NCBI GenBank assembly: GCA_025463545.1
Contig: JAODAR010000001.1
Span: 124,001-188,000 of the forward strand
Direction: 5' to 3'
Length of the DNA: 64,000 bases
Origin: Microbacteriaceae bacterium
GTDB lineage: Bacteria > Actinomycetota > Actinomycetes > Actinomycetales > Microbacteriaceae
Made by a program: the position numbers and the translations under genes. Shown here in pieces: positions 53,619 to 62,317 of the stretch; positions within the stretch are counted from its first letter, which is position 1; every line of letters begins with the position of its first letter. The notes below the pieces were generated by a model. It did not search any database, had not been told where the DNA came from, and saw nothing but the letters and a program-made list of their open reading frames with translations.

Positions 53619-56600
53619 TCAGCCATGTTTGATGGTGGCGTTGATCTCCGCGAGGGTCTTGTGCTCGTCGATCATCACCAGGTCGGTGGGCAGTTTCACT
53701 TCCCACGGCTCGCCAACCAATTTCGCGCCCAAGGAATAGCGCACGTCGCCCTCGGTGGCATCCCCGTACTTTTCGGACAGCTGGATGTGCGTCGGGTCGG
53801 CGACCTTATCGATCGTGTAAGTACGGCCGTGGATGATGATGCGCTTGTTCTCTTCGTCATGGGTAAACTCGGTGCCGATCCCAGTGACATGGACGCTGTC
53901 TTTCGTCGTAGCCAGCCGGCCCTTGCCCTCGGTATTCTGATTACCGAGTTGCTCTTTCAGCTCAGTCAAAATCGACAGGTTCAGACAATCGGGCGTGCCT
54001 TCCTGGCAGCTCGTCACATCGGCCGGGCCGGCCCAGATCCCCGCGCCGGACATGTAGAGCAGCATACTTTTATCGAAGCCAGGCCTGACCGGCACCTGCA
54101 CTCGCGCTGCGCCGGCCTGAAGAAAGCGCGTGAACAAGGGGTCGTCGTCTGTGAGCTGCGAGACGGTCACCCAGTCCGACTTGTTGCCCCAAAAATACGG
54201 GTAAAAAATGTAAAGGATATTCGTCCATTCGAACGCATTCTCAAAGAACTGGATGTAGCGGCCTTCCGCTCCGGCGTCGGCGAAAGCAATCTCCGGGTAA
54301 CCGTACGGCGCGGCGTTGCGTTTCATGGAATTGAACGTGTCGTAGTTCTGAGCGGTCAGAAGGGAGAGGCAGCCGCGTTTGAGCTCGATTTTTTCCGTTT
54401 CCCGGTTGGCCAGGGGGTTGGTCCCGCCGATCAGATTGTCGGCCGCCTGGATCCGTGCGGTGGAGACTGCGTTGTCGAAACGGCTCTTCAGGTCGGAGTA
54501 GGCGTTCATGATCGCGGAGTAAACCTTGATCTGCCACTGCTGATACCTGCCTAACGTCAGCAAACAACAGATATTTGCCACCACCGAAAGGCTTTCGTAG
54601 TTCTTCACCAGCAGGGAAATCGGGACCCCGTTGGCTTCCGCATCCACCAGCTTCACGCTGGTCATTGTCTCGTCATAGAAGATCTGCTGCTGGACCTGCA
54701 GCGACGTATGGTGAGGGTAGCTCGTGTTCGGGTTCGGCTTCACGGCGACATTCCATCCGTTGACGCTGACGTCGGCCATCACGGGCTTGTAGCCGTCGGG
54801 GAGGCCCAAATCCTCCATCGCGAATGTCGCATAGTAGTCGTTGGTGACGTCGGACTTCTTGGGAGGGTTTTCCATGATTTTGGAAGCGGACACGATCTGG
54901 ATGGCGCTGGGCGGCGGCTCGATGTCCTCCGCCGAATATTTCCCTGCCCAGTACAGGTAGTTGTCGCCGTCGATATGCTGCGGCTGCAACGGGATGAAGT
55001 TACTGTCCTGGCAGTAACCAGGTGCCTCGGGTTGGGTTTGCGTGAGCGCATCCAAGGGTTGTTTGGTTTTCGCATAACGTAAGAAAGCCGCCGGCTCGGG
55101 AACCACGAACTCCAACATCAGCCGTTTGCCGTAATTGACGATCTGGGCGTGATACACCTTGTCGACGAAGCGATAGACGCCGGTGATGTTGTCGGCGCCG
55201 TCCTTGTTGTCGAAACCGTGCCGGTTGATCTCTTCCGTCTCGTTGACCGTGCGGAAAAACTGGCGCTCGAGTGTCCTCTTTTGCACGCGGCTACTGGCGC
55301 GTGAGGTGGTTTCGCGCGCATAGTTGGTCGAAGCGCGGCTCGATTGTTGCTTGGCGGTGCTGGAGGTGGAGTTGAAATTCGCGGTCACGTCGATCGACGG
55401 GCCGTAGGACGCATTGATAGTGACCCCGGCAGCCACGCTCGAGTTCTCGTTGATCACCTTTTCCGATTCGGTTTGAAGCTCGAAGCGCTCGGTGGAGGTC
55501 AGGTCCTTGGTCTTCTCCTCGCTCGTTTCGGTCTCGGTCAGCGTGGTTTGCTCGGTGAGGTTGCGGGTGGTGAACTTGCGGTTGCGAATCTCCGATTTTA
55601 GGACGTTTTCAATGTGGGCGATCTCGCCGAAATCGTAGCGGAGCAGCTCCTGCTCGACGATCATGAGGTCGGCGATGCCAAGGATGCGCGCTTCGCCATG
55701 CTGTTTTTCGTCGGGAGTCGTGACGACGTCGCTGACATCTCCGCTCGACGCCGGCGGGCAGACGCCCGGAAAGCCCGGCCCCGCGTTGCCGTCGCCCAGG
55801 TGAGTCGGCATGTCGCCCAACACCAGGTCGCTGGGGATCAGGGCGCTTCCAATGCTGACCAGGTAGGTCATCGAGCTCCGACTGGAATAAAGCAGGTTGG
55901 CGAGCTCGAGGGCCTTTTGTTCGAGAAGCGACACCGCTAGCGGCACGTCGACGTTGGCGAGATCGAACCCGTTCTCCTGCAACACAACTTTGGTTTCATC
56001 CCGAAGGCTGTTGATGTCGCTCGCGGACAGCACAAATCCCACGTGCCCGTTCGGGCTGGGCTGCGGAACACTCTTCTCAAAGACGGCCAACAGGTCGCGA
56101 ATCGCATTGCGGTTTGCTGCCAATCTCTGCGCCTGGTTCAGCAGAAAGGCCTGGTCGTGAGCGATTCTGTCCCGCCGGTCCCTTTCGTCCTGAAGCATCT
56201 GCGATACGTCTTGCCCGATCAACGGCAGCGGAAAGATACCCTGCGGCAAGATGATGACCTGGTTGAGAAAGTCGTCCTTTGAATAGACCTGCTCAACGGG
56301 CATCCCGGCCAGTTTCTGAATGAGACCCAGCGTCTTTCCCAGGTTGACCAGCAAGCTGCGCACGCCCACCGCGATGGTGGCATCGATCGCCGCCGCAACG
56401 ATGCTGTCTGCCACCCTCCCGAAAAGGCCGGTGAAAGCATCCTCTTCGACAAACGTTTCCGGATCAGTGTCAAATGTCTGCTGGAAGGAATGTCTGGCTG
56501 CCCCATGGAACCCGGCGTCGCCCAGGCTGGCCAGCTCGACGTAAAAACTTAAGAACCGCGGGTCGACCTTCTCTCGCGAGTCGACGTAACCGGGGTTGTC

Positions 56601-56786
56601 GGAACGGCGGAACTCCTGCACCGTACGGCGCATCGCGTTGACCGACCCGGACTGGTTCTGCGCGACCAGCGTCAGCAAGAAGTCACTGCCGGGAGGGTTC
56701 AGATCGACCGCGTCACTGCCAGCAACGGCGGGATCCACTTCCTGCGGTGGGCGGATGGTCATGAAGCGGAAGATTTCAGCGGCCAC
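53619..56786 (-). CDS. Very large protein of unknown function (1055 aa), island protein 1
   Basis: GTG 56786 is chosen because AGGAGG lies 10 bases upstream; an in-frame ATG at 56867 lacks a site. The N terminus reads VAAEIFRFMTIRPPQEVDPA. About 413-503 is a Thr/Ser/Glu-rich, coiled or fibrous-looking segment (LTETETSEEKTKDLTSTERF). About 536-568 is an aromatic block (GVYRFVDKVYHAQIVNYGKR) followed by VVPEPAAF. About 859-869 has YIFYPYFWGNK and about 891-905 AGAARVQVPVRPGFD. There is no signal peptide. It faintly recalls large uncharacterised, possibly structural bacterial proteins, but I cannot name the family. It is divergent from the amine oxidase. Confidence 0.85.
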   Translation of the reverse strand: MAAEIFRFMTIRPPQEVDPAVAGSDAVDLNPPGSDFLLTLVAQNQSGSVNAMRRTVQEFRRSDNPGYVDSREKVDPRFLSFYVELASLGDAGFHGAARHSFQQTFDTDPETFVEEDAFTGLFGRVADSIVAAAIDATIAVGVRSLLVNLGKTLGLIQKLAGMPVEQVYSKDDFLNQVIILPQGIFPLPLIGQDVSQMLQDERDRRDRIAHDQAFLLNQAQRLAANRNAIRDLLAVFEKSVPQPSPNGHVGFVLSASDINSLRDETKVVLQENGFDLANVDVPLAVSLLEQKALELANLLYSSRSSMTYLVSIGSALIPSDLVLGDMPTHLGDGNAGPGFPGVCPPASSGDVSDVVTTPDEKQHGEARILGIADLMIVEQELLRYDFGEIAHIENVLKSEIRNRKFTTRNLTEQTTLTETETSEEKTKDLTSTERFELQTESEKVINENSSVAAGVTINASYGPSIDVTANFNSTSSTAKQQSSRASTNYARETTSRASSRVQKRTLERQFFRTVNETEEINRHGFDNKDGADNITGVYRFVDKVYHAQIVNYGKRLMLEFVVPEPAAFLRYAKTKQPLDALTQTQPEAPGYCQDSNFIPLQPQHIDGDNYLYWAGKYSAEDIEPPPSAIQIVSASKIMENPPKKSDVTNDYYATFAMEDLGLPDGYKPVMADVSVNGWNVAVKPNPNTSYPHHTSLQVQQQIFYDETMTSVKLVDAEANGVPISLLVKNYESLSVVANICCLLTLGRYQQWQIKVYSAIMNAYSDLKSRFDNAVSTARIQAADNLIGGTNPLANRETEKIELKRGCLSLLTAQNYDTFNSMKRNAAPYGYPEIAFADAGAEGRYIQFFENAFEWTNILYIFYPYFWGNKSDWVTVSQLTDDDPLFTRFLQAGAARVQVPVRPGFDKSMLLYMSGAGIWAGPADVTSCQEGTPDCLNLSILTELKEQLGNQNTEGKGRLATTKDSVHVTGIGTEFTHDEENKRIIIHGRTYTIDKVADPTHIQLSEKYGDATEGDVRYSLGAKLVGEPWEVKLPTDLVMIDEHKTLAEINATIKHG

Positions 56787-57219
56787 GGTCGATTTCCCTC
56801 CTGATAGGACGGCAAAAGATGATCCGAACGGCCGTATGGAAAGCGCCGCACGCTGTTGTCGAACCATCCAATTGTTTCAAGCCACGTGCCGGCTAACGAC
56901 AGCTGCCGAACCGTCCATCGGACTGGATCTGTAGGCCAAGAGACAAGCATTCTACATCATCATCCGCACTCCTGACTCCTCTCTCGGTTCTCTAATAAGG
57001 AAACGTGCGTCATAGCCGGGTGAGCCCCAGCATGGCGGGGCATCGGGTGATGTGAATCCGGATGCGATGCGGGTCAGAGACCGAGACAGGAAGCGGTGTG
57101 CGGCTGTTAAGCCGCTCTCCAAGAAAACCCACGGGTGCGTCAGGACAGCCCGATAATTGTCTAGTTAGCAAAGCCAATCCGGTCCACGTGATGCCGGTGA
57201 ATGGGCACGGAGGCCGACG
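56787..57219. other. Divergent control region between the island genes
   Basis: About 430 bases with no gene. It must contain the promoters of the two-gene unit (minus strand) and of the amine oxidase (plus strand). AT-rich patches occur at about 56945-57010 and 57155-57175. A GGAGG lies about 8 bases before the amine oxidase ATG. I found no convincing operator palindrome. Confidence 0.6.
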
Positions 57220-58917
57220 ATGGCGTCAGAACCAAACGTTCCGAAGGATGACGACCCGATCACGCCGCTGCCGGGGTTGTCGCAGGCGTGCAAGAGCCAC
57301 CTCAAGGCGCAGCGCGTGGCAGTGGTTGGCGGCGGGTTTGCGGGGCTGGCGGCGGGGCTTCGGCTCAGCCGGCATGGGGTCAAAGTGACGGTATACGAAC
57401 CGCACCTCGAGAAGCAGTGGGGCGGTCGCGTGCGCAGCAACCACACCTTTGCCAATGGACGCATCATCGAGACCGGCGCCGAGCTGATCGGCTCCTTCCA
57501 CACCGCCTGGCTGAGACTCGCTCAGCAGTACGGCATCGCCATGATCAACCGCATGGGCGAAACGGAATACGAACGCGAGCGCCTGAATCTGAAGCTGCGC
57601 CTGGGCACGGATAAGGACCTGACCTGGCCGGAGGTCAAAAAGCTGAACGAGGAGGTGGACAAGGTCCTCAAGAAAATCACTGCCCACGCCAACCTGCTCG
57701 CCCACGAAACCTGCCCGTGGGAGGAGAGCAACCCGCAGGTCAAGAAGCAGCTGCAGGACTGGGACAACCAGTCGGTGGCCGATGTGCTGACAAGGGAACA
57801 TGGCGTAATCAAGAACTCGCAACTCTGGAAGATGCTGCAATTGAGGCTGGTCAACGACGAAGTCGCTCAGCTGGAACAGATGAACTACCTGGGCCTGCTG
57901 TGCAAGGTAAAAGGCGGGCAGAGCGAGCGGTTCCAGCTCGATGATCCCGACCCGATGGGCTACTGGGAAGAACTGGAGATTTTCCGCTGCGCCGACGGCT
58001 GCCAGAGCCTGGCGGACAAAATGGTGGCCGAGATCAAGAAGAACGGGGGTACGGTCGCCGCCCGCACTGCGGTGTCCCAGATCGAAATCAGTGCCAACGA
58101 CGTGCAGCTAACCATCCAGGACGTCAAATGGATCAAACCGGATAAATATAGGCTTGGACCGAAGAAGAAGGTGTCGCCCAGGTTCCACTACGTGGTGCTG
58201 GCAATCCCGCCCAGCGTATGGAGCGATGTGCGAGTCAGCTTCAACGGCACCCCGGAGGACCTGCACGCATACGTCGGGGGCGAGATGGGGAACGGCCCGG
58301 CGGTGAAGTTCTTCAGCAGCCTGCGGAGGCGGTTCTGGATCACCGAAGAGACCAATGTGCCAAGCTCCAGCGGAAACGTGAAGCTGAGCGGCTTCGCCCC
58401 TAGTGGCGGCACCTTGCAGCTGGGCCAGATATGGGAAGGCACCGATAACCAGACGCAGGCCGATGGGCAGGGCATCGTGCTCAGCATCTTTGCCGGGCCG
58501 CTGCTGCCCGGTAAGACCACGGGGACTTTCCGCCCGCCCACGCAGTCGGAGATGCAGCTTGAGCTGAAGAAGCTCTATTCCGGCTATGACCTGAATCTGA
58601 TCCCGGGCAAGACCATCTACCAAAACTGGCCCGATGAGCCCTTCATCAAGACCGGTTACTGGACGCCGAAACCGGACGGTGAGATCTTCCGCGTCGGGCC
58701 AAAGCTCAACACGCCGCTCCACGAGAGGCTCTACTTCGCCGGAGAACACACCTACCCGTCCTTTTTTGGCTACATGGAAGGCGCACTGCGCTCCGGCATC
58801 CGCTCGGCGAACATGTTGATGAGCGCCACGTGCGGTCTGAAGGTTTATGCCTGCCCGCCGCCGCAGGTGATGCTCGCGAGCGCCGGTGGGGCTCGCCACT
58901 CGAATGGCTTGGGATGA
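57220..58917 (+). CDS. FAD-dependent amine oxidase family protein
   Basis: This 565-aa flavoprotein has the dinucleotide motif VAVVGGGFAGLAAGLRLS (about 33-50), Glu60 at the end of the second strand for ribose binding, WGGRVRSN (about 67-74), TGAELIGSF, and a C-terminal FAD contact LYFAGEHTYPSFFGYMEGAL. This is the monoamine oxidase/L-amino-acid oxidase architecture; the substrate is unknown. ATG 57220 is preceded by GGAGG. Codon use is less GC-biased than in the housekeeping region. It is divergent from the two giant genes and probably belongs to the same transferred unit. Confidence 0.9.
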   Translation: MASEPNVPKDDDPITPLPGLSQACKSHLKAQRVAVVGGGFAGLAAGLRLSRHGVKVTVYEPHLEKQWGGRVRSNHTFANGRIIETGAELIGSFHTAWLRLAQQYGIAMINRMGETEYERERLNLKLRLGTDKDLTWPEVKKLNEEVDKVLKKITAHANLLAHETCPWEESNPQVKKQLQDWDNQSVADVLTREHGVIKNSQLWKMLQLRLVNDEVAQLEQMNYLGLLCKVKGGQSERFQLDDPDPMGYWEELEIFRCADGCQSLADKMVAEIKKNGGTVAARTAVSQIEISANDVQLTIQDVKWIKPDKYRLGPKKKVSPRFHYVVLAIPPSVWSDVRVSFNGTPEDLHAYVGGEMGNGPAVKFFSSLRRRFWITEETNVPSSSGNVKLSGFAPSGGTLQLGQIWEGTDNQTQADGQGIVLSIFAGPLLPGKTTGTFRPPTQSEMQLELKKLYSGYDLNLIPGKTIYQNWPDEPFIKTGYWTPKPDGEIFRVGPKLNTPLHERLYFAGEHTYPSFFGYMEGALRSGIRSANMLMSATCGLKVYACPPPQVMLASAGGARHSNGLG

Positions 58918-59212
58918 AGGGATCGATGTCCTCGAAACCTTCAGCGGTCTAAACGACGTGCGACGTTTGCGCTGACTCTGCGACAGCGGCGCTTTGACCG
59001 ACAGGTGCGATACAGCACCCGTGCTTGGCCGAAGTAACCCGTGGCGAGCGGACCCACCGTGTCCGCTGTCGGCAGGAGTAAGCCTCCGAGACGTCAAGCG
59101 AAGCCACCCGGCCCTGCTCCGTACACTCCCGGGGAGCGCCAGGCAAGTGGGTCGACTGGCCCGCGGAGACGGCGTTCACTATGTGGATCACACGGAGAGG
59201 AACCAGAAGGTC
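58918..59212. other. Intergenic stretch after the amine oxidase
   Basis: About 295 bases. An open frame from 58994 runs into the esterase but has no ribosome binding site and an atypical composition, so I read it as leader sequence rather than coding. It may be a fossil of an older gene. Confidence 0.4.
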
Positions 59213-59947
59213 ATGCAGCACACACCGGGCGGGGCATCCATGTGCCCAAACCTGCTTCGTCGGTCGTGGCAACTCGGGGTGGTGACTGCCCGTCCGACCC
59301 AGGAGGCCAGGTCCGAGAGTCCTCCCGTCAGCCGTCTGCGGAGCGGACTGCACTGGCCGTTCGGAGCGGCGGGGCAGGGTCCTGTGCTGTTCGTCCCGTC
59401 ATCGCTGCCAGCGGGTCCGGTACCGCTCGTGGTGCTCCTTCACTGCGCAGGCTCGAATCCGCGGCAGATCCTGCCCATGATCCAGCAGGAGGCGGAGAAG
59501 CGGGGCAGCCTGGTGCTCGTCCCAGCCTCGGGTGTTGCCACCTGGGATATCATCCGTGTCGGCTTCGGTCCCGATGTGGCCGCCCTCGATCAGGCGCTGG
59601 CCTCCGTGTTCGAGCACTTCTCGGCGGACCCGAGACGCCTTGCGATCGCCGGTTTTTCTGACGGCGCCTCGTACGCGCTGTCCATCAGGCTGATCAACGG
59701 AGACCTGTTCCCACGCATCTTCGCCTTCTCACCGGGCTTCGTCGTGCCGGGTCCCCGCTCCGTGCGCCCGTTCGTCTTCATCTCGCACGGCACCGCGGAC
59801 CGGGTGCTTCCGATCGACCGGTGCAGCAGACAGATCGTCCCGATTCTCCGCTCCGAGGGGTACGAGGTCGAGTACAGGGAGTTCTCGGGTGGCCATGAGG
59901 CTCCCCCGGCGATGGTGACAGCGGCCCTGGACACGCTGGCCGGCTAG
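59213..59947 (+). CDS. Alpha/beta-hydrolase (phospholipase/carboxylesterase type)
   Basis: ATG 59213 follows AGAAGG and gives 244 aa. The catalytic triad is visible: Ser149 in AGFSDGAS, Asp196 in SHGTADRVLP and His228 in FSGGHEAP. The oxyanion-hole region is LVVLLHCAG. These features match the LpqC/phospholipase-carboxylesterase group of small esterases. There is no clear signal peptide. Substrate is unknown. It lies just after the island and may or may not belong to it. Confidence 0.83.
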   Translation: MQHTPGGASMCPNLLRRSWQLGVVTARPTQEARSESPPVSRLRSGLHWPFGAAGQGPVLFVPSSLPAGPVPLVVLLHCAGSNPRQILPMIQQEAEKRGSLVLVPASGVATWDIIRVGFGPDVAALDQALASVFEHFSADPRRLAIAGFSDGASYALSIRLINGDLFPRIFAFSPGFVVPGPRSVRPFVFISHGTADRVLPIDRCSRQIVPILRSEGYEVEYREFSGGHEAPPAMVTAALDTLAG

Positions 59948-60156
59948 CGCGCTGAAGGCGCTGGGTGTCGATCGATCGTCGGTGGGCGGCGCCGTGGCGT
60001 TGCCCAAGTCGCCTGAGCGAGCTACCCCAATGCCCGCCCGCAAGGGAGCAGAGAATTTCGTCTCAGCGCATTAAAAACCCTCGTCATCCTCGGTTTTAGG
60101 GAACACAGACCCGGTCTGAAGTGTTGTATCTGAGGACAGTAAAAACAGGAGGAAAT

Positions 60157-60414
60157 GTGAAGGGTGATCGAGTCGAGGTTGTCATCGACGCAGGAGGAAC
60201 AACCCGTACATACGAGATCGAGGCGACCCGTGCTGGGCGGCGGCTGGACGTCACACAGGGTCGAGGCGTCGTGGAGGTCACGGAGGTGACCCGCGGCGGC
60301 ACAGCAATGCGCACCGCAAGGTTCATGGCCAACCGCGTCATCGCGTTGGTGGAGCACCCGGCAGCGCAGGAGCCGAGCACCGAGAAGGTCGTGCAGCTGC
60401 GTCGCACCGCGTGA
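60157..60414 (+). CDS. Small protein of unknown function
   Basis: GTG 60157 has a strong AGGAGG 4 bases upstream and gives 85 aa; an earlier GTG at 60121 lacks a site. The protein starts VKGDRVEVVIDAGGTTRTYEI and ends with RTARFMANRVIALVEHPAA. It looks like a folded all-beta plus helix domain without membrane segments. I do not recognise the family, though the composition and the good start argue it is real. A kinase fragment begins 13 bases downstream. Confidence 0.7.
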   Translation: MKGDRVEVVIDAGGTTRTYEIEATRAGRRLDVTQGRGVVEVTEVTRGGTAMRTARFMANRVIALVEHPAAQEPSTEKVVQLRRTA

Positions 60415-60426
60415 GCGCAGTAGGGA

Positions 60427-60762
60427 GTGTCTGCCGAGGCTGTGGTGGTTCTCGTCGGCGCCGCAGCATCCGGTAAGACCACGGTCAGCAAGCGGCTTGT
60501 CGCTGTCGGCGCAGCGGCTTGCGATGTGCTCAGGCCGGACGAGGAGCGGGCAGCGCCACGAGAACGTAACCTCGCTGCTGGGCGCGAGCCACGGGAACTG
60601 CAGGACTACTCTCTGCCCGCCGTCCGCCGATGGGAAGCCGCGGCGCAGGATCTGCTGAACTCGCCGAGGGGTGTGACGAAGTCGTCGAGGTCGCCCCGTA
60701 AGAGACCCCCGTGCGGATGCGACGTCCTCATTCTTGGCGTCGCGTCGCATCCGGCTCGCTAG
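60427..60762 (+). pseudogene. Truncated P-loop kinase (polynucleotide-kinase-like)
   Basis: The frame begins at GTG 60427 with VVVLVGAAASGKTTVSKRL, a Walker A motif of AAA-33/polynucleotide kinase or zeta-toxin type. After about 35 residues the sequence loses family features (no lid or Walker B), becomes Arg/Pro-rich and ends at 111 codons, overlapping the convergent metallo-hydrolase by 4 bases. I read it as the 5' remnant of a longer gene. Confidence 0.55.
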
Positions 60763-61574
60763 TCCCGCGTCCCGTCGCGCTCGCTTCTGTGGGCGAGGCG
60801 TTCCAGCTGCCCGGCGTGCACGTTACTCACCCATTCCCAGCCGGGCTTGGCCCATGAGCCGACCCGCGGGTCGGCGGGGTTCTGGCCGTCGCGCAACGCG
60901 TGCACGTAGGCCCGATCTTGGTCGATTCGTGCCTGCACCTGATCAGCTCGGCCGACGGACCCGTGGCCCGGGACAACCACATCGACGTCGCTCGCCACGT
61001 CCTCGAGCAACCGCAGCGCGGTGAGGTAGTCCTCGATCGGGTCGGCGGTGCTGTTCAGGTCGAGCATCGGAATCAGGACATCAGAAAGCATGTCGCCGGC
61101 GACGAGGACTCCGCGTTCCTCGATCCACAGCGCCGCATGCCCCGGGGCATGCCCCTGATGCTCGATGATTCGGATCCCCGGGCCATCCCACGGAATCCGC
61201 GCAGTCTCTGCGGACAGGCCTGTGATCTGGCCGAGCAGGTCCAGGGATACCTCCTCGGGGATGCCGAACCGGCGCGCATCGATCCCGCCCGACAGCCGAT
61301 CTCGGGCGGTCGCCGCGCAGCGCGCAGTGCTGTATCGGGGCGCCGCGCCGAGCCCGGCGTGCCAGAGCATGTGATCCCAATGCGGATGCGTCGAGAAGCC
61401 TGCCACTACGGCGTGCCCCAAATCCGACAGGTCGCTCACGAGACAGGCCATTTCCTCCTCGTGCACCCCGGCGTCGATGAGCAACACGCCAGCCCCGCCC
61501 TGGACGACAACGGCGTTGCTTTGGCAGAACACGCTCTCGTGGATCAGCACACCCTCCGCAGCCTGCGTCAGCAC
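60759..61574 (-). CDS. Metallo-beta-lactamase-fold hydrolase
   Basis: GTG 61574 gives 271 aa, with GAGG 7 bases upstream. Metal ligands are STHPHWDHM (His63, His65, Asp67, His68), HAPGHAALW (His), AGDMLSD (Asp) and VVPGHGSVG (His). The spacing fits glyoxalase-II-like or quinoprotein-associated hydrolases; the substrate is unknown. It lies on the opposite strand to its neighbours and overlaps two gene remnants at its ends. Confidence 0.88.
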   Translation of the reverse strand: MLTQAAEGVLIHESVFCQSNAVVVQGGAGVLLIDAGVHEEEMACLVSDLSDLGHAVVAGFSTHPHWDHMLWHAGLGAAPRYSTARCAATARDRLSGGIDARRFGIPEEVSLDLLGQITGLSAETARIPWDGPGIRIIEHQGHAPGHAALWIEERGVLVAGDMLSDVLIPMLDLNSTADPIEDYLTALRLLEDVASDVDVVVPGHGSVGRADQVQARIDQDRAYVHALRDGQNPADPRVGSWAKPGWEWVSNVHAGQLERLAHRSERDGTRD

Positions 61575-61681
61575 GGGCTGGCCTCGCTTACATCGCCGGT
61601 GGCGCCCGGGTCCTTTTCACCCGGGACTTGCTCGATCCGCAGGTCGAGGGACGCGTTCGCCGAGTACACGAAGCGGCCCAT
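61568..61681 (-). pseudogene. Remnant of a dihydrofolate-reductase-like (RibD C-terminal) gene
   Basis: ATG 61681 has a good AAGGGG site and starts MGRFVYSANASLDLRIE, resembling the opening of the dihydrofolate-reductase-like family. The similarity stops after about 18 residues and the frame ends at 37 codons, overlapping the metallo-hydrolase start. The rest of the gene is missing. Identification rests on a short stretch. Confidence 0.4.
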
Positions 61682-61755
61682 CGGTTCCCCTTCCCAATAG
61701 TGATTGCCTTCTGCAACGACTCTATTGAGAAGCGAATAGCTGTCAAGGAGGAATC

Positions 61756-61848
61756 GTGGACCTCGCCGATGCCGCACGGCGGCTCAGGTCCGTCCGAGCT
61801 CCGCGCACTTGCCACTCGCGGCGCCTGCGGAGCACCATGGAGATATGA
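61756..61848 (+). CDS. Possible 30-aa upstream ORF coupled to the YCII gene
   Basis: GTG 61756 lies 4 bases after a strong AAGGAGG (61745-61751). The frame runs 30 codons, is Arg-rich (starts MDLADAARRLRSVRA), and its TGA overlaps the YCII ATG as ATGA. A strong start plus a 4-base overlap suggests translational coupling. It may instead be the remnant of a lost gene. The peptide itself matches nothing I know. Confidence 0.4.
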   Translation: MDLADAARRLRSVRAPRTCHSRRLRSTMEI

Positions 61849-62183
61849 CCAAGTACCTCATCTCCTTCCCGAGCAAAGCGATGGTGCTTACAGACGAAGA
61901 GTTCCCGGTTGTCGCCGCAGAAGCCCACGCAGTCATCGAGGAGGCGAAGGCCGCCGGCGTGTACGTGTTCGGCGGAGGGATCGAGGAGGACGTCGACCCG
62001 GTGCTGGTCTCCGCCGACGGGTCGGTGTCCACTGAGATCTATCCCGGCACAGAGATCAAGGGCGGGTTCACCATCCTCGAGCTGCCAAACCGCAAGGCTG
62101 CTGAGGAGTGGGCCCGCAAGATCGCCGCCTCCTGCCGCTGCTCGCAGGAACTGCGGGAGTTCGGGTTCGACCCGCAAAGCTAG
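61845..62183 (+). CDS. YCII/DGPF-domain protein
   Basis: ATG 61845 with GGAG nearby gives 112 aa. The fold is that of YciI-like ferredoxin-type proteins: MTKYLISFPSKAMVLTDEEF, AHAVIEEAKAAGVYVFGGGIEEDVDPVLV and GFTILELPNRKAAEEWARKIAASC. Such proteins are often next to ECF sigma factors and may be small-molecule lyases or dimeric accessory proteins; no function is proven. It shares ATGA with the short upstream frame. Confidence 0.8.
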   Translation: MTKYLISFPSKAMVLTDEEFPVVAAEAHAVIEEAKAAGVYVFGGGIEEDVDPVLVSADGSVSTEIYPGTEIKGGFTILELPNRKAAEEWARKIAASCRCSQELREFGFDPQS

Positions 62184-62317
62184 AGCTCGATCAGCGCCTG
62201 CACCCCGAGACGATGGGCCCGAGCGGGATCAGGTCACCAGGCGAGGTATTGCACAGGGCGCGAAAGTGGATGTCGCTTCCGTCTCCCCTAAGTCGACCGG
62301 TTTCGCAGCCGTCAGCG

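Noticed and set aside
51218..56786. Assignment of the giants to a named phage-tail or toxin-complex family
   Set aside because: Some motifs seem familiar, but I cannot confirm a family by eye and gene neighbours include no tail, sheath or baseplate genes.
58994..59212. N-terminal extension of the esterase
   Set aside because: No ribosome binding site at 58994, while AGAAGG sits correctly before ATG 59213; the extension has no esterase features.
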